Part shown: in pieces, positions 45,930-57,919 of the stretch
Numbering within the stretch: the first letter of the stretch is position 1
How the letters are laid out: the number at the start of each line of letters is the position of its first letter
Source of the DNA: Oidiodendron maius Zn
Lineage: Eukaryota > Ascomycota > Leotiomycetes > Myxotrichaceae
NCBI GenBank assembly: GCA_000827325.1
Contig: KN832871.1
Location: 496,001-560,000 of the forward strand
Reading direction: 5' to 3'
DNA: 64,000 nt
Position numbers and translations under genes: made by a program
The notes under the pieces: generated by a model
The model's input: only the letters and a program-made list of their open reading frames with translations
Told to the model about the DNA's origin: nothing
The model's database searches: none

Positions 45930-48011
45930 TCACATCTTGTGCACTTCGGAATTTCGGGTCCATTTCCTGAATCTCTTTCCATAATACCAGAAGATAATTC
46001 CGCAACAACACCAAAGAGTGATCAATGACATGTTCGTCATAATTGGTGGTATATATCCACTCTTGATGATCCACGGCGTGATGAATTTGGAGAAGCCGTA
46101 GCCCCAGACATTCTTGTTGACTGTAATGGCGACAAAGACAGCCCCTGCAACAGGCTTATATGAATCAACGGAATAGGTCGATGATATGGACGGCAATGCT
46201 GCAACTTGGATACCAGCGCAAGTGTAGCCGATTATTACAATCACCTTTCGAGACCATCAGTACTTGGTTTTCAAGGCAGGATTCGTAATGAGAGCATACT
46301 TTCCAATCCCAGGCTCGCTGGTAACCTATGGCAACAACTATATTCCCGATGATCATAATAATAACGTAGGGAATCATTGCCAGCAGTCTCATCTCCGGCT
46401 CTCTGATTCCTCGATTTCGCTTGGTCAGTCGTGCGGCGACCGTATCACTCAAAGGTCCAGCAGTGCACAACCCAATCAATCCACCGATCAAAATAGCAAA
46501 GTTAAAGAATCCAATTTTGGTAGAGGAGAAGTTATATGGCGGTGCAGCAAAGACTTGTGACTGCGTAAGATTAAGAGTGAGAAATGAAGAGGCAGACCAA
46601 GAAACTACGAAGGCAGAGAATTCCACGATGGGAAAGAGACACAACTTCCAAGGAAGGAAGAATTCTAGAAAAAAGTTGCCCTTGTATGACTGAACCAGCT
46701 TCCATTGCACTTTCGAGGGTCTGCCACAGCCGAGCCAAAGGTCTTGATGGGTGTGTTCGGGACTAGTTTTGGTCCGATTGCTTGGACTAACAGGACGTCC
46801 TGTCGCAGCCGGTGAACCTTTTTCGGAAAATATAGTCTCGTTTTCCCTATCTTCTCCCCCAGATGGATCGATACTCTTTAATGTCTCATCATATAATCTC
46901 GGAAATGGCAGTGATGTAGGACCTGAGTCTAGAGCCATGGCCCGGTCGTATCTCGTCTCTGGGAAGAAGAGGATACAGCAGAGAGCTGTAAGACCCAAGA
47001 AACCAGTATTTAGCCACCAGAAGTTTCGCCAGCCTACAGCTGCAGCCATCGGCCCAGAGACGATGGGTCCGACCTTTTCGTATTAGATCAAATATTGAGT
47101 TATTGGGCTCAGGTGGGGGTACCATGATAGACCCAAAGTAAGAGGCAAAGTACAGAGTCTGATACTTTCCTCGATCATGCAAGAAGATCACATCTGCAAT
47201 TATTGTGGGCTGTGCTGTTTCAGATGGCCCAGCGCCGAGACCATTAAGCCTACCAGAGAGTCAGTCAAGATGAACTTAGTCACTTAAGGGTACTCACACG
47301 CAGGCGCCCATGAAACTGTTGTACGACGTTGCCTTGGCTCTCCAGATGCTACTTGCGAAGCAAATCAAGGAAGAGAAGACAAGGACAGGCCGTCTGCCAA
47401 AACATGTTTGAATAGGAACCCTTGAGGACATCAGCTTAGGGTTTTGGCAGATAGTTGGAATCTCGCACCAAAAGAAATTACTGAATCCGAGCACAAGAAT
47501 TGCAACACCAGTAAACTGTACAACGTCCGTTAAGTTTGAGTCGAATGCCTCTATATAGTCCCCAAACATAGGAGCCTGGAAAAGTCTCAGCAACTATGAT
47601 TGATGAACCAGAGAGCAACATAAGCTTACCAATGCCAGAGGTCCAAATCCCTGAGAGAACGAGATGAGAGTTGCACACAGTATTGTCAAAGCTTTCCACA
47701 TGGGACTCCAATTCTACGTCCTGTCAGCGAGATATCTGCGCGGAATTAAAATATAGAGCGCTTACAAGGGGGTCATGCTCGTCGTCGCTGGGCTGCGGAA
47801 CAAGGACCGACTGGCCATGGGACTTTACAAAATGATGTGTCCCGACATCAGTCATGATTTCAGTGCCTGGGTAAATTTCCGTCTCTAGTTCCTGCTCCAA
47901 TTCCCGCAGGTCCTGCCATTCACACCAACCTGTTAGTATCACACCCGGAAAAGAGGGGGAAGCACTTCAATGTAAATTAAAACTTACACCTATCCCTAGA
48001 TTCTGGTCCAT
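45930..48011 (-). CDS. MFS transporter (DHA1/Hol1-like)
   Basis: Minus-strand gene of several exons with junctions near 47990/47932, 47763/47712, 47469/47420, 47250, 47070 and 46290/46244. It codes for roughly 560-590 residues. It begins MDQNLGIG, has a hydrophilic N-terminus, then the family block DPLNWSPMWKALTIL. Helices follow (VVQFTGVAILVLGFSNFF; the FGRRPVLVFSSLICFASSIW loop with the MFS G-R-R motif; GPSETAQPTIIADVIFLHDR; GWRNFWWLNTGFLGL). A central hydrophilic loop separates the two halves. The C-terminal half ends FWYYGKRFRKW. DPxNW is a hallmark of drug/polyamine-type fungal MFS carriers. It may export or import a compound handled by the neighbouring hydrolase; that is inference. Confidence 0.88.
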
Positions 48012-49639
48012 GATGGCAGTTTAAGCAGGAAACCTCGCGCTTAATCGTCTTCTGAGTCACAATGATAGGTCTGCCATTATCCGGAAGAGCGGGCTGCCGC
48101 GGTGTTTATATGGACGGTCCGTCTTACTGAAGTGTAGTTAAGATTTCGTGTCTGCCCTGGGCTGAGCTTGGGCCTACAAAGTAGTCCTTGGCCGATAGTG
48201 AAACAGCCATGGCCCTCGATCCTTATAAACGTGCCGCTGTTTATGGTTGCTCCAGATCAACGTGCCGTCTCCCCTTGCAGAATATTGATTGTGGTTGGCC
48301 CAGCCTCTCAGCTGAGCACAGTAATATGTGCGGACTGCTCGCCGCCGCTTTTACGGGGCGCGGGTGATGCCCTCGGTAAAGGCGCCTGCAGGAGCGCCGC
48401 CTTTAATAGCACTAGGATAACGCGTGGGTGAGCGACAGCGTCCCCCTACACGAGTAGAATTAAGAAACGGAAAAAGGAAACCATTCCTAGGAGGCACAGG
48501 ATACGGGTACCCTTTAAGAACCACGCAGACCATTAGCCCACTAGTCTGGCTCTGGGTGACTCTGGTATTGTCCCCTGACGAGATTCTCGCGGCTATCTGG
48601 TGAGGGCATGCCTGACAGCAGATCCAAACGCATGTTCCTTTACTTTTAAGTATCGCTTCTATCCGACATAGTTCCGATAGGACTACTTCCTCTTCTAGGA
48701 AGAGGACCTTTTAATCCTGTGTCCTATCAGCCACATCCTCACCATTATGATCAAGGACAACGGGATCGAGGGAGTGGTTCTTGCGGTCACTAGAGACTCG
48801 CCTGATAGCGATCTATTTACTGTGGCTCTCAAGCGAAGAAAAAAATACCTTGAGGGAAGTACTTGTGCAACTGCTCTCGCGGCATGAATTGCAGGTGAGG
48901 TGATTGAAGACTCCGGTCTTGTGCTAGACACAATTGATCTTGTATCAGCACCAGGACCATGACTCTTTCCAGACGACTTGGTTGAGGAGGCACATGTCAG
49001 AATCTGGCTTGCTTTTGCGGCCAGTTGGCACAAGGAATTTAATCCTTTGTTGAAAGCCCTGAGCTTGGGTCGGACTCGGATTCGAGATGATTTGAAGCTG
49101 AACACTGCCGCTCACGTCCTGGAGACCCGTCTAGACCAACTTGAAAGTCGTTTAAAAGGGCGTGAATGGGTCGCTACCATTGCTGACGAAGCACCGAAAA
49201 TCAAGATTGAGATGCTCCCAGGTATATGTGTACAGGGGGATTCACGACTCAACCCTGCCACACCGATGCAGCGCTGTGCTACGGTTAAGGTTGCACTCAT
49301 ACGAGATCTGGGTAAGTTGAAATATGTAAGTCGGCTTGAAATGCGCGCGCAGCAATCTTGGCACGGAACGCGGCACCCACTGGAACAATAGCAATGCGAG
49401 AATTGACTCAATACTGGTTCTGAAGGAGAGTGAGAAACCGCCATGAGGCTATTTAATATATATATATTTATTTATATTTATTTACTGATTATGGGGCCTA
49501 CTCAAACTTGAGATTATGGGTATCCTGTAGTCCGCCTGTTTCGCCTGACCGAAGTCCCCGTCACAAAGGAAATAGCATCTAAAGAGGGGCTCTGGTCTAT
49601 CGTATATGTGCAGCCAATCTCCACCCGCTCTTCGCAATT
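48012..49639. other. Intergenic with a gene relic
   Basis: The MFS promoter lies at the left. From about 48740 to 49390 there is a protein-like but interrupted frame (separate entry). No intact gene was seen. An AT-rich ATATATAT/TTTAT run lies at 49456-49482. Confidence 0.4.
48746..49391 (+). pseudogene. Degenerate coding sequence, family unknown
   Basis: The plus strand reads as protein-like sequence interrupted by about two stops. Recognisable stretches include GVVLAVTRDSPDSDLFTVAL, EAHVRIWLAFAASWHKEFNP and HVLETRLDQLESRLKGREW. I do not know the family. It could be a relic of a host gene or of a mobile element. The opposite strand is also partly open (48695-49105) but reads less like protein. 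Confidence 0.35.
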
Positions 49640-52001
49640 TCAAGGTAAGCTGCCCTCAGATAATATATCTTTCAGAGCGTCACGATCTACCACCTCTGGC
49701 TTGACATTGCTAGGCGGCCTCTCCGTCTTCTTCACAAAACCTGGAACCGGCCCTTTTTGATTGACCCCCGGGGCGCGACCCATGAACGCTTTCAGCGGGT
49801 CAACGGGGCTACTGACAACTCGCTGCTGAGTAGGTGACAGAGCTGCCAAAGCGGACCTCAGGTCGCTTGAAGATTTCGCCGGGGTCATACCCCAGCGACC
49901 AAAGACCCAACCGCCTACTTTCTTCCCGAGACTGTCATCGTTGGAATTGGAAGAATTGATAGAGTGTGTGTCACTATTAGGGCTTATTTCTATGTTCGAG
50001 CGTAGATACGCCGTGCTGTTGTGGCCATGGCGAGAGAGTGTGGGTCGAGCGATGATCGTGGAGGAGCTGGTAAGAGTGTTGAGTGAGAGAATGGATGATA
50101 GTGAGCCTAGGCTAGGTTGTGGTTGTAAGCCTCGCCCAGTTATGGTCATCTGTGAAGGCCGTGACTTAAGGGTGTGAATGTCGAGGCCCGAGATGGAGAG
50201 AATGGATTCGTGTGACGTTGAGCGGTGAAGAGTCGGTTGAAACGAGGCTGTCCATTCTTCCTGTCCCTCTTCAACAGATTCAGTGTGGTTGGATGATTCA
50301 GAAGGAGTTGGGCCATCGTCCAAGGACGGAACGGTTTGCGTTTGTAGATCCTGAAGTTCTTCAATGTCATTGTCTGCTTCCTCGCGGATAACATCTGTTG
50401 GAAAGCTCGTTGGGACCATAAAACTGCGCGCGGATACCTCAGAACCACGTTTACGATGGCGAAATGGCTGAAACTGTGGTGACATGGGATCGACACTTGA
50501 TCCCGGCGATGTCGGCCGCGATGAGTCTATGTCAAAGCCTCTATCAAACAGGGCACTGCTACGATACATTGACTGTGGCGAACTCGGAACTGACGATGGT
50601 GCGAAGTCCGACAGTTGAGCAGATTGGATCGACCAGCGATTATTTGGTGAGGTCGGAGTAGGTATGGTAACCGACGTCTGTGACAATATCGCGCTTGCTG
50701 TCTCACCAGTCCTAGCGGGCGTTCCGGGATACTGCGATCCTCGAGGGGGGACGAATACTGCCGTGTTGATAGGCATCCGTTTCTTTTTTGGTCGGCGAAT
50801 CTCCTCCTTCTTTGGTGCATGATAGTGATGATGGATGTGAAGCTCCTGGGATATGACCTTGGGTTCAGGTTCTTCCTTCGAAGCCAGCTCGGCCTGCAGC
50901 GTTGAAGGACCACTGTCTACTCCAGCGTTTTCGACAATCGGCTGATGGAGCATAAGCTGCTCCCGTAAAGTCTGCACCTCCTCGTTCGAGTTCGTCAACA
51001 TCTCCCGCAGTTCCACAATCCCAAGTTGTAGGTTTGCGTTGTCCTGCAAAATGTCCTTGACGAAATGAGATACCACACTGCTGCCGTTCTTAGAAGTCCC
51101 AGCAGTTAATGCGGCAGCGCCTTTCAGCCGTCCGGCTGCAGTGTCCAGTTCTCTCTCCACAGCGCGCTGCCTCTCCATGCGACCGAGCACTTCAATGTGT
51201 CGTTCCCTTTCCTCACGGGCTTCGCGCTCTATCCGCTCTAACTGATCTTGCAATGCACATAGTCCTCGCTCTGCCTGTTTCCACCTCTGAAAAACAGATC
51301 GTTCTTCTGCCTCGGTCTTTGTGATAGTGTTCTGTAACACCACTTGCTCCTGCTCTAAAGCCGCCAGCTGGATCTCCAAGTCCTGCGTCCTGGCAGCCAA
51401 TCCTTCAAGCCTGCGGAGTTCCTGATTCGTCGACTGTAGCGTAGCTTCCAGAGATTTAATATGCGATTCGGATTCAGAGACAGTGCTATTAAGGACTTCC
51501 AGTTGATTTAACAATCCCCGATTCTCCTCTATTGTTTTCGAGTTGGTAGCCTCCAGTTCCTTCTTATCTGCTTCCAGTCTCTCAATCTTCGCGCCCAGCT
51601 CCAACCGGTCGCGTTCGGCGTCAACCATGTAGGCTTCATGGCGGACGAGGAGAGCCTGGAGTGAGAATGTCAGCCCTTTGTACATGACGTTTGGCGCCCC
51701 ACGGGTATACAGTGACCAGTCCATCGCAAATGCAGATGGGCTGCAGCCTCACGATCGTCTCCGCGCGACCATAACCCGCAGAGATTCGCAAGGGCGGTGG
51801 ATATATAAGAAAGCAAGCCCATACCTGACCAAGTTGTGCCGCAGTGCGAACCTCTTGCTCCAAATCGTCAAGCGCCGTGCAGTTGTGTCTCAAGTATGCG
51901 CAATCTGTCTTACCGCAACAGCAGCGCGGGTTTGGAATGCTCGAAAGACCCTTCTCCGGAAGACGGCCCATCAAGGCCTCGAGCGCATCGGCCTCGGCCA
52001 T
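49640..52001 (-). CDS. Long coiled-coil protein with N-terminal Cys cluster
   Basis: Two exons (52001-51825, 51655-49640) give 730 residues. Exon 1 encodes MAEADALEALMGRLPEKG and a Cys cluster (PRCCCGKTDCAYLRHNC) that could bind a metal. LDDLEQEVRTAAQLGQ leads into exon 2, which opens ALLVRHEAYMVDAERDRLEL. A continuous heptad coiled coil follows for about 230 residues. A His-rich patch (LHIHHHYHAPKKEEIRRPKK) and a basic cluster come next, then a Ser/Pro-rich, probably disordered half. I do not recognise a named protein. The layout suggests a cytoskeletal or membrane-tether scaffold, but that is a guess. The 169-base intron is longer than most here, and part of it is open in frame with exon 2. 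Confidence 0.82.
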
Positions 52002-52431
52002 GATGGGTTAAAATGGTCGCGCAGAGCACAAACTAGAATATCGATCGCGCTGCTCGTGTAGCATACTGGCAAGCCCGGTAAGGTGGGAGCAGATGTCGCG
52101 TGTTCCAGAGGAGAAGGGCTCTGAGAGTCTCGATTGCCACAGGAGGAGGAGGTTGGGGAAAGACTGAGGTCACGATGGTGGCTGCCGGGTCTTGTCTGAG
52201 TCGACCCGCGTACCGCGAGCGTGATTGGCGGGCAATCCTGGAGGATCTTCCAGAGTCACGATCGCATCACGAGAACAAGCATGCCCTCGCTGCCTACGGG
52301 GAGGCGATCATGGATGGTTGAGATCTTAATGCGGTTCTTAAGCTCAGCTGACGATGGGCCTTAGCATTCTGGGTGTTATTTAATTATTTCTACGCCATAT
52401 TCAGAAGCTTTGCGGTGCGCACTTAACTTCC
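52002..52431. other. Intergenic
   Basis: Promoter of the coiled-coil gene (minus) and 3' flank of the Rieske-AIF gene. Nothing else was recognised. Confidence 0.4.
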
Positions 52432-54244
52432 CTACGCCGGAACACTGATCTGAAGGATATCTGCGCCCTGTTGCAACTCACTTTTTGTCGGCATGGCTCC
52501 TTTCCTCAGCAGCTCTGACGCGTGTGTCATGACAGGATCAAGTTGCATGCTGGCAACTGCAACCACAGTCTCCCCCTTCGTGTAGTATGCTGCGAACTTG
52601 CCCTCCTCAGGCTGGCCGTGTAAGACGATGTCGTCCCACCCGTTAGGTGCATTGCCGCAGTAGCGGAGCTGGGCACCGAGGGCAGACCAGAAGATTGGGA
52701 TGAAAGCCTTAGGTTGGCCTAATGGGTTGACGATGTGCGCTGCGACAGTCCGGCCTGAATTCTGGGCGACGTTCCAGTGCTCTATTCTAGTGAGAGAGCC
52801 GTTTCCTCCAGGGCCGTGATATGGGTACGTAGCGATATCACCGATGGCATAGACATCCTTCAGGCCTGACACCTCAAAGTTCTCATCAGTCCTTAATGAC
52901 CCGTCCTTCTGGAGCTCCACGGATTTGTTATCCCTCAAGAAATTTGTAGCCGGACCAACGCCAGTGCCCAGAATGACTAGATCGGCAGGAAGGCTCGTGC
53001 CATCCTTTAGTTCGATAGACCCTACCCTGGAGGGATCCGACACAGAAGGAGATGCCTTCTCCACACCTGCGCTCAATTTGAATTTGATGCCATTCTTCTC
53101 GAGGTTCCTCTGGAATATTTGGCCCACCTGCACCCCCATAATACGCTCCAACGGCGCAGTCTCCATGCCAACGACTGTGACGTCGTTGTCCTTGCTCACA
53201 GCGTTGGCAACCTCCATGCCAATGAAGGAGCTTCCAATGATTACAATCTTCTTATTCTTCTGGCCGATGGCGGCATTGATAGCTTTGATGTGCGGAATAT
53301 TTCGGACGAGGAAGATATTTTCGAGCTCCTTGAATCCTGGCAATGGAAGACTCCTAGGACTTCCGCCTGTTGCCAGTACCAACTTGGTGTATGAGTATGA
53401 GCCTCCCTGCTTGGTTGAGACTTTCTTTCCTGAGAAATCGACGCCCGTGACCTCGTCGTTGATAACATCAACAGAGCCATCCTTGAACCATGCATCATTC
53501 CGCAGGGCAACTTTCGCCGCATCATCAATGAGGGCTTTTGACAGCTTCGTCCGATCAATTGGAAGATAGCCTTCATTGCCAATCAAGGTAATTGAGCCCT
53601 TGAAACCATTCTCACGGAGGGCTTCCAATGTACCCAATGCGCCACTCCCGGCACCCACAATAACGACCTTCTCTGCCCCGACAGCCCCAGATATCTTGAT
53701 GTTAGGCTTCCTTCTGCTGCCTTTAATGCTCTGTTCTTCACCTGTAACATAGACCCCTCCATTCTTCTCGGAAAGGCCGAAGGAAGGTAGAGCGTCGAGC
53801 GCCGGAGCGTTCTCGATATCGCCAGTCGAGGAATTAAAACAGGCTATGCACAGAGTCGGTAAATTAGCCAAGGACACACGCTATGATTTACAACAAACCT
53901 CCATGCCACGGGCAGGTTATACGGCCATCTCCAGTCAGCACTCCTTTCACCAGAGGCGCCCCGTAATGTGTGCACTTGTTCCCCAGCGCTGACACCTTAC
54001 CCCCCACATTGCACAGCAGCACCTTCCCTCCATCGATGCCCTCAACCTCAACTTCACGTTTCTCGCCAGGCTTGAGATCGAGGCTACTGATATCCTTCAA
54101 TTTGTATTGCTGTGCCATGGTTCTTGCTGTCGTGGTATATCCTTTGGTGGTTGGTAATCGGGTGCGGGGAAGCTCGAACTTGGCGGGGTGGGCGAGACGA
54201 GGACGAGCGAAGCTTGATCTTGCCAATGCTCTTGAGCAGAGCAT
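52432..54244 (-). CDS. Rieske-AIF type oxidoreductase (AIFM3-like)
   Basis: Two exons (54244-53899, 53843-52432) give 585 residues. The N-terminus (MLCSRALARSSFARPRLAHP) is Arg/Ser/Ala-rich without acids, a likely mitochondrial presequence. A Rieske [2Fe-2S] domain follows, with ligand pairs in NKCTHYGAPL and CPWHGGACFN. A pyridine-nucleotide-disulfide oxidoreductase part has the FAD motif VVIVGAGSGALGTLEAL, the NAD motif IVIIGSSFIGMEVANAV and a second FAD block VYAIGDIATYPY. This Rieske-plus-reductase order matches AIFM3/AIF-like proteins. Human AIFM3 is linked to caspase-dependent death; fungal members are little studied. The internal ATG at MAQQYKLKD would give a cytosolic form. Confidence 0.9.
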
Positions 54245-54556
54245 GTATTAATTAAAAGGGAAGTTGAAAGCAGAAGGGTCTAACAAAGTGGGGGTTATTA
54301 TCGTACGTGAGACTTCATACGAAAGTAGGCGTAGGTGAGTGCAGTTTCCGAGGCTGTGTTGGGTAATTAGTACACGCTCACTGGCTGGCTGGGGAAGGTG
54401 TCGGGGTTGTCCAAGTTGTCGTCATTCGGCTTTGCACAACCCATCAAGGACGAAGGATGGGTACTTACTAAGCGCTTGTCCAGGTGGATGACATATACCG
54501 TACTGTTTGCCGATTTGGGGTTGTCGAGCTTGGCTTATGGAATTACTTGCTATGCG
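54245..54556. other. Intergenic
   Basis: Short upstream region of the Rieske-AIF gene, with the 3' end of the GH89 gene beyond. No further feature was seen. Confidence 0.4.
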
Positions 54557-56923
54557 CTATCTAGATCCCAGAGACCCAACTAACCCGTTCAAAATTGACT
54601 GCAAGCTTCCCGACGGTCCCATTGGACTTCCATGCACCGACGTGCTGTTCTGCCAGGGTAACTCAAACTGGAATAATCTCTCATTCAAGGCCGTTTCGTT
54701 ATAACTCCCAATCTCTGTCTCCTCTAGATAATTAAAAAATATCTCCCACCGCGGGAGATAGTAACCGTTCGCGAGTCCGCCCCAGCTCTTGCTTGCATAA
54801 TCGCTGATTTCGCCGTTGGGTCCCCAGAGCGTGATCTGGTTCCTGGCATTATATTCGTAAAAGTCTGCCAGCGTCTCATTAGTGGTCATAGACCGGGCTG
54901 CGTTGAGCCATGTCGAGAGTGAGAATGCCGAGTTCGTTGAGAGGACTGAGTCGAGCGTGTTCAGGATATTGGTGATGTTTTGGGCAGCTGCAGCAATGGT
55001 GGCGTTGGAGTGAGGAGTTGAATTATATGCGGATATCAAGGACAGGTAGGACGACAAAAAGTAATTGCTGTATACTTGCCGTGTTACATCCACCATGTCG
55101 TACAGGTAGGCCGGGTTCTCCCATAGCGCAGGATTAGTATTGGCAGCATAGAACATGGTGTGAAAAGCGGAGACGAGTACTTCAGGATCATAGTTTACTG
55201 TTGTTCCACCGTTTTGCACGGTTCTGCCAACCATACCAGTTATATTTGGCGATATTTCAAGGATGGAGCGCGTTACTGCCTTTGCGTTACTCAAATCTGT
55301 ATTGTTATAGACAGTTGAACGCATGCTCTCCCAGCCGGAGTAAAGTTGGTCGGGAATACTGCCATTACCAGCATATCGACGAGTGACCCAGTTGTGGAAA
55401 TAAGTTTCGGTCTCAATAGGAGAACCTGACCATGCTTGATCAAGCAGAAGGTCGTACATTATCTCATTGCCTTCCTGGCCTTCCATAGACAACCCAAAGC
55501 CGACCAGGGAGGGTGAGGTCGCCAGAGCATCTATGGGGTTGATGGTGACGTTCATGATTTGGCCGTACAAGCCCATGTTCTGTCCATAGTCGTGAAGCTG
55601 ACACCAAATCCATGGCTTACCGAAGTATGAGTTTGTCCGCTGCCACTGGGGTACCGACTCTGAGAAGAGGTCCAGAACTAGCATATCGTCATTATTTTCA
55701 ACCCCCCCAAGATAGGCTTCTATGCGGTCACTGTTCCAGAAAGCTTCATCTTCAAAAAATAGCCAACCTTGCATGAGCCAAATGGCGTCTGGGTCTGCAG
55801 ATTTGAGGCTTTGCGATGTACTGTATGACACATTCCTCAAATAGTCCAAGTCCCCCGAATATGGCGTGTTTTCAATATACTGATCCAGGGTGTAGATATG
55901 CGTGATATTTCCATATGCGGCGGCTTGCTTCGATATAAAGCTCTTCTGTAACTCTGCGAACGCTGGATCTACAGGCTCCAGAAAGGCAACATCTGTATAC
56001 TCGACCGGAAATCCATCCCATTGAGAACCGTTCACTACCATTGCATTGGGTAGAACACGTGTAATGGCGCTAGGAACGAAGCCCGTAATGCACGGAAGTA
56101 CAGGAGTCATACCTAATTCAACCATACGAGTGGTGATGTTCTTTTGCAGTTCAAATTGGTTGTCAATCCACTCCATAGGCAGCTCACCTTCCCATGATCC
56201 TTGAATGTTACCAAAGCGGTTCCAGGCTTGGAAGGCGGGACCACTAAAAAAGGGGGGAATCTCAGCATCCGTCATGCCAAGTTCCTTGAATGTATCCAGG
56301 AGAGTCTTTTCATATCCAACCCAAGCCAGGGGAAGATTCACGCCGCGGAGCGCCAACCAATCCAACTCAAGTTCCCAGTCTTCCCAAGTCCAGAATGCAG
56401 CGGTATATGAGAATGTAACTAACATTAGAGGTTAATTGTCGGATTCGGCAGAATGAGATATTAACGTACCAGTGTTGAAGAAATATCGCCAAGGGACTAC
56501 ACTCGTGCCATTCATAGGAACATCCAGGGGAGGCAAACTCTCTGGTGCGAGGTCTAGGCGGCTCCCAATATACCACCAAATATCAATGTGCAGCGTATCT
56601 GTCAAATATCGATGCAATCTATGTTTCTTGTTAGTATCGGTTAATAAGACGAATCTGCTGCCAACTCACCCACTTGCTAGGGCAATTGGCGAGTTTCCTT
56701 CCACGAGTATCTTACCATCTGGGGTGGAAGACACGCTGTACTCGTCGATAGCAGGTTGGCCAGTTAGAGGAAACTCGGTAACATTTCCAATAAAGCGGAA
56801 CTCAAAATCACCGGCATGATCTGGTAGTCTTCGCTTCACGAGATTGATAATGCCATCCGTGGACACTGTCTGGCTACCTGCGAGTACCGCAGAGACCCAT
56901 AGCAATATGACTAACAGGTACAT
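54557..56923 (-). CDS. Alpha-N-acetylglucosaminidase, GH89
   Basis: Three exons (56923-56670, 56618-56470, 56418-54557) give 754 residues, the NAGLU length. A signal peptide is visible (MYLLVILLWVSAVLAGSQT). The N-terminal domain is followed by TFSYTAAFWTWEDWE and LDWLALRGVNLPLAWVGYEK. The catalytic barrel has FGKPWIWCQLHDYGQNMG and LSMEGQEGNEIMYDLLLDQA (the nucleophile Glu region, near residue 455). HIYTLDQYIENTP likely supplies the other Glu. Human NAGLU removes terminal alpha-GlcNAc from heparan sulfate in lysosomes. Fungi lack heparan sulfate, so the substrate is unknown. Many N-glycosylation sequons fit secretion. Confidence 0.92.
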
Positions 56924-57919
56924 TATAGACTGTCATTGGCACATAGAACTATTCTTGGCCAGACTACTCTGAAGGTTGCGTAGCCTTATTCTTGGCCGGC
57001 CTAGTACTTCGAGGCTTGGATGTTGAATTGTAGAACATGAATCGCCGTGCAGTATTCTTGTATATAGCGAGTGTCCCACTTATGTGCATGCAGTGTTGCG
57101 GGGAACCGGGAAGGCATTCTCACACTCCACTCCGGATGTCCCTGTAATACTTTGTCCTGTATAAACATCGGCCATGTCCCTGTGTTTCAGGAAGGATATT
57201 GGCCCTATAAGACACGCACATATATGTGACCTGCCTGAGTAAGATTAGTTTACCTATGTATTTCCTCGATGGAGCAGAGGAGAGGCTGTTCTGGTAAGCC
57301 ATTAGTACCATTATTGCCATGGCCACCCGTCAAGAACCTTAAAGGTGAACACTCTACAGTCCCATTCCATATGTTCTGCCTCCATTTTCGTGTTGGACCC
57401 CTCGTCGTTTGGGCCACACTTCCGAGGTCCTCCCGAAAGCGGTGACTGCCACTCAGGTAGGTGCTCCAGGGCTCCAGCAATAGGTAGATCAGGCCATATG
57501 GGTGGAATTTCGGAAAATGGATAGTATTTCTTAATTTGGAGTTAGTTGCTCATTGCATGGGGGTTATCGGCCCTGATTGTAGAGGCAGGGCGTCGTAAAA
57601 CACCCATGTACCACCAGAACAGCCGATGGAGTGTAATGGCAAAAGGATTTGCCCAGTGAAGTTTATGCCTTATATGTTTAAGGCAGATACGACCTGTCTT
57701 CTCAAGATAAATATGGAGAGCAGGAATACAGGCGTGATATTATATCTCAATTTGTAGTTTCATGGCTCCGAGGTTGCGTCCTAAAAGGCCGACCATCATA
57801 GAGAGCCCCGGACGAAGTGATAAATGTCTACCACAAGGAAGCGGGCTTTTCTATTCAATCTTCAGACACAAGTGTTATGTTAGACTCGAACGATTCCACC
57901 AAACTCTTCGAACCATAAA
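56924..57919. other. Intergenic, 1.0 kb
   Basis: Promoter of the GH89 gene and 3' flank of the dioxygenase gene. TATTCTTGGCC occurs twice in direct orientation (56950-56960 and 56987-56997); the second copy overlaps the palindrome GGCCGGCC (56994-57001). No gene was recognised. Confidence 0.45.

Noticed and set aside
48695-49105. Minus-strand open frame of 136 codons over the relic
   Set aside because: Reads less like protein than the plus strand and has no domain. The plus-strand relic reading is preferred.
52925-53569. 214-codon frame opposite the Rieske-AIF gene
   Set aside because: Antisense shadow; the minus strand carries complete FAD/NAD motifs.
57250-57480. 76-codon minus-strand frame in the GH89 upstream region
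   Set aside because: Somewhat protein-like but short, with no partner exon or known motif.
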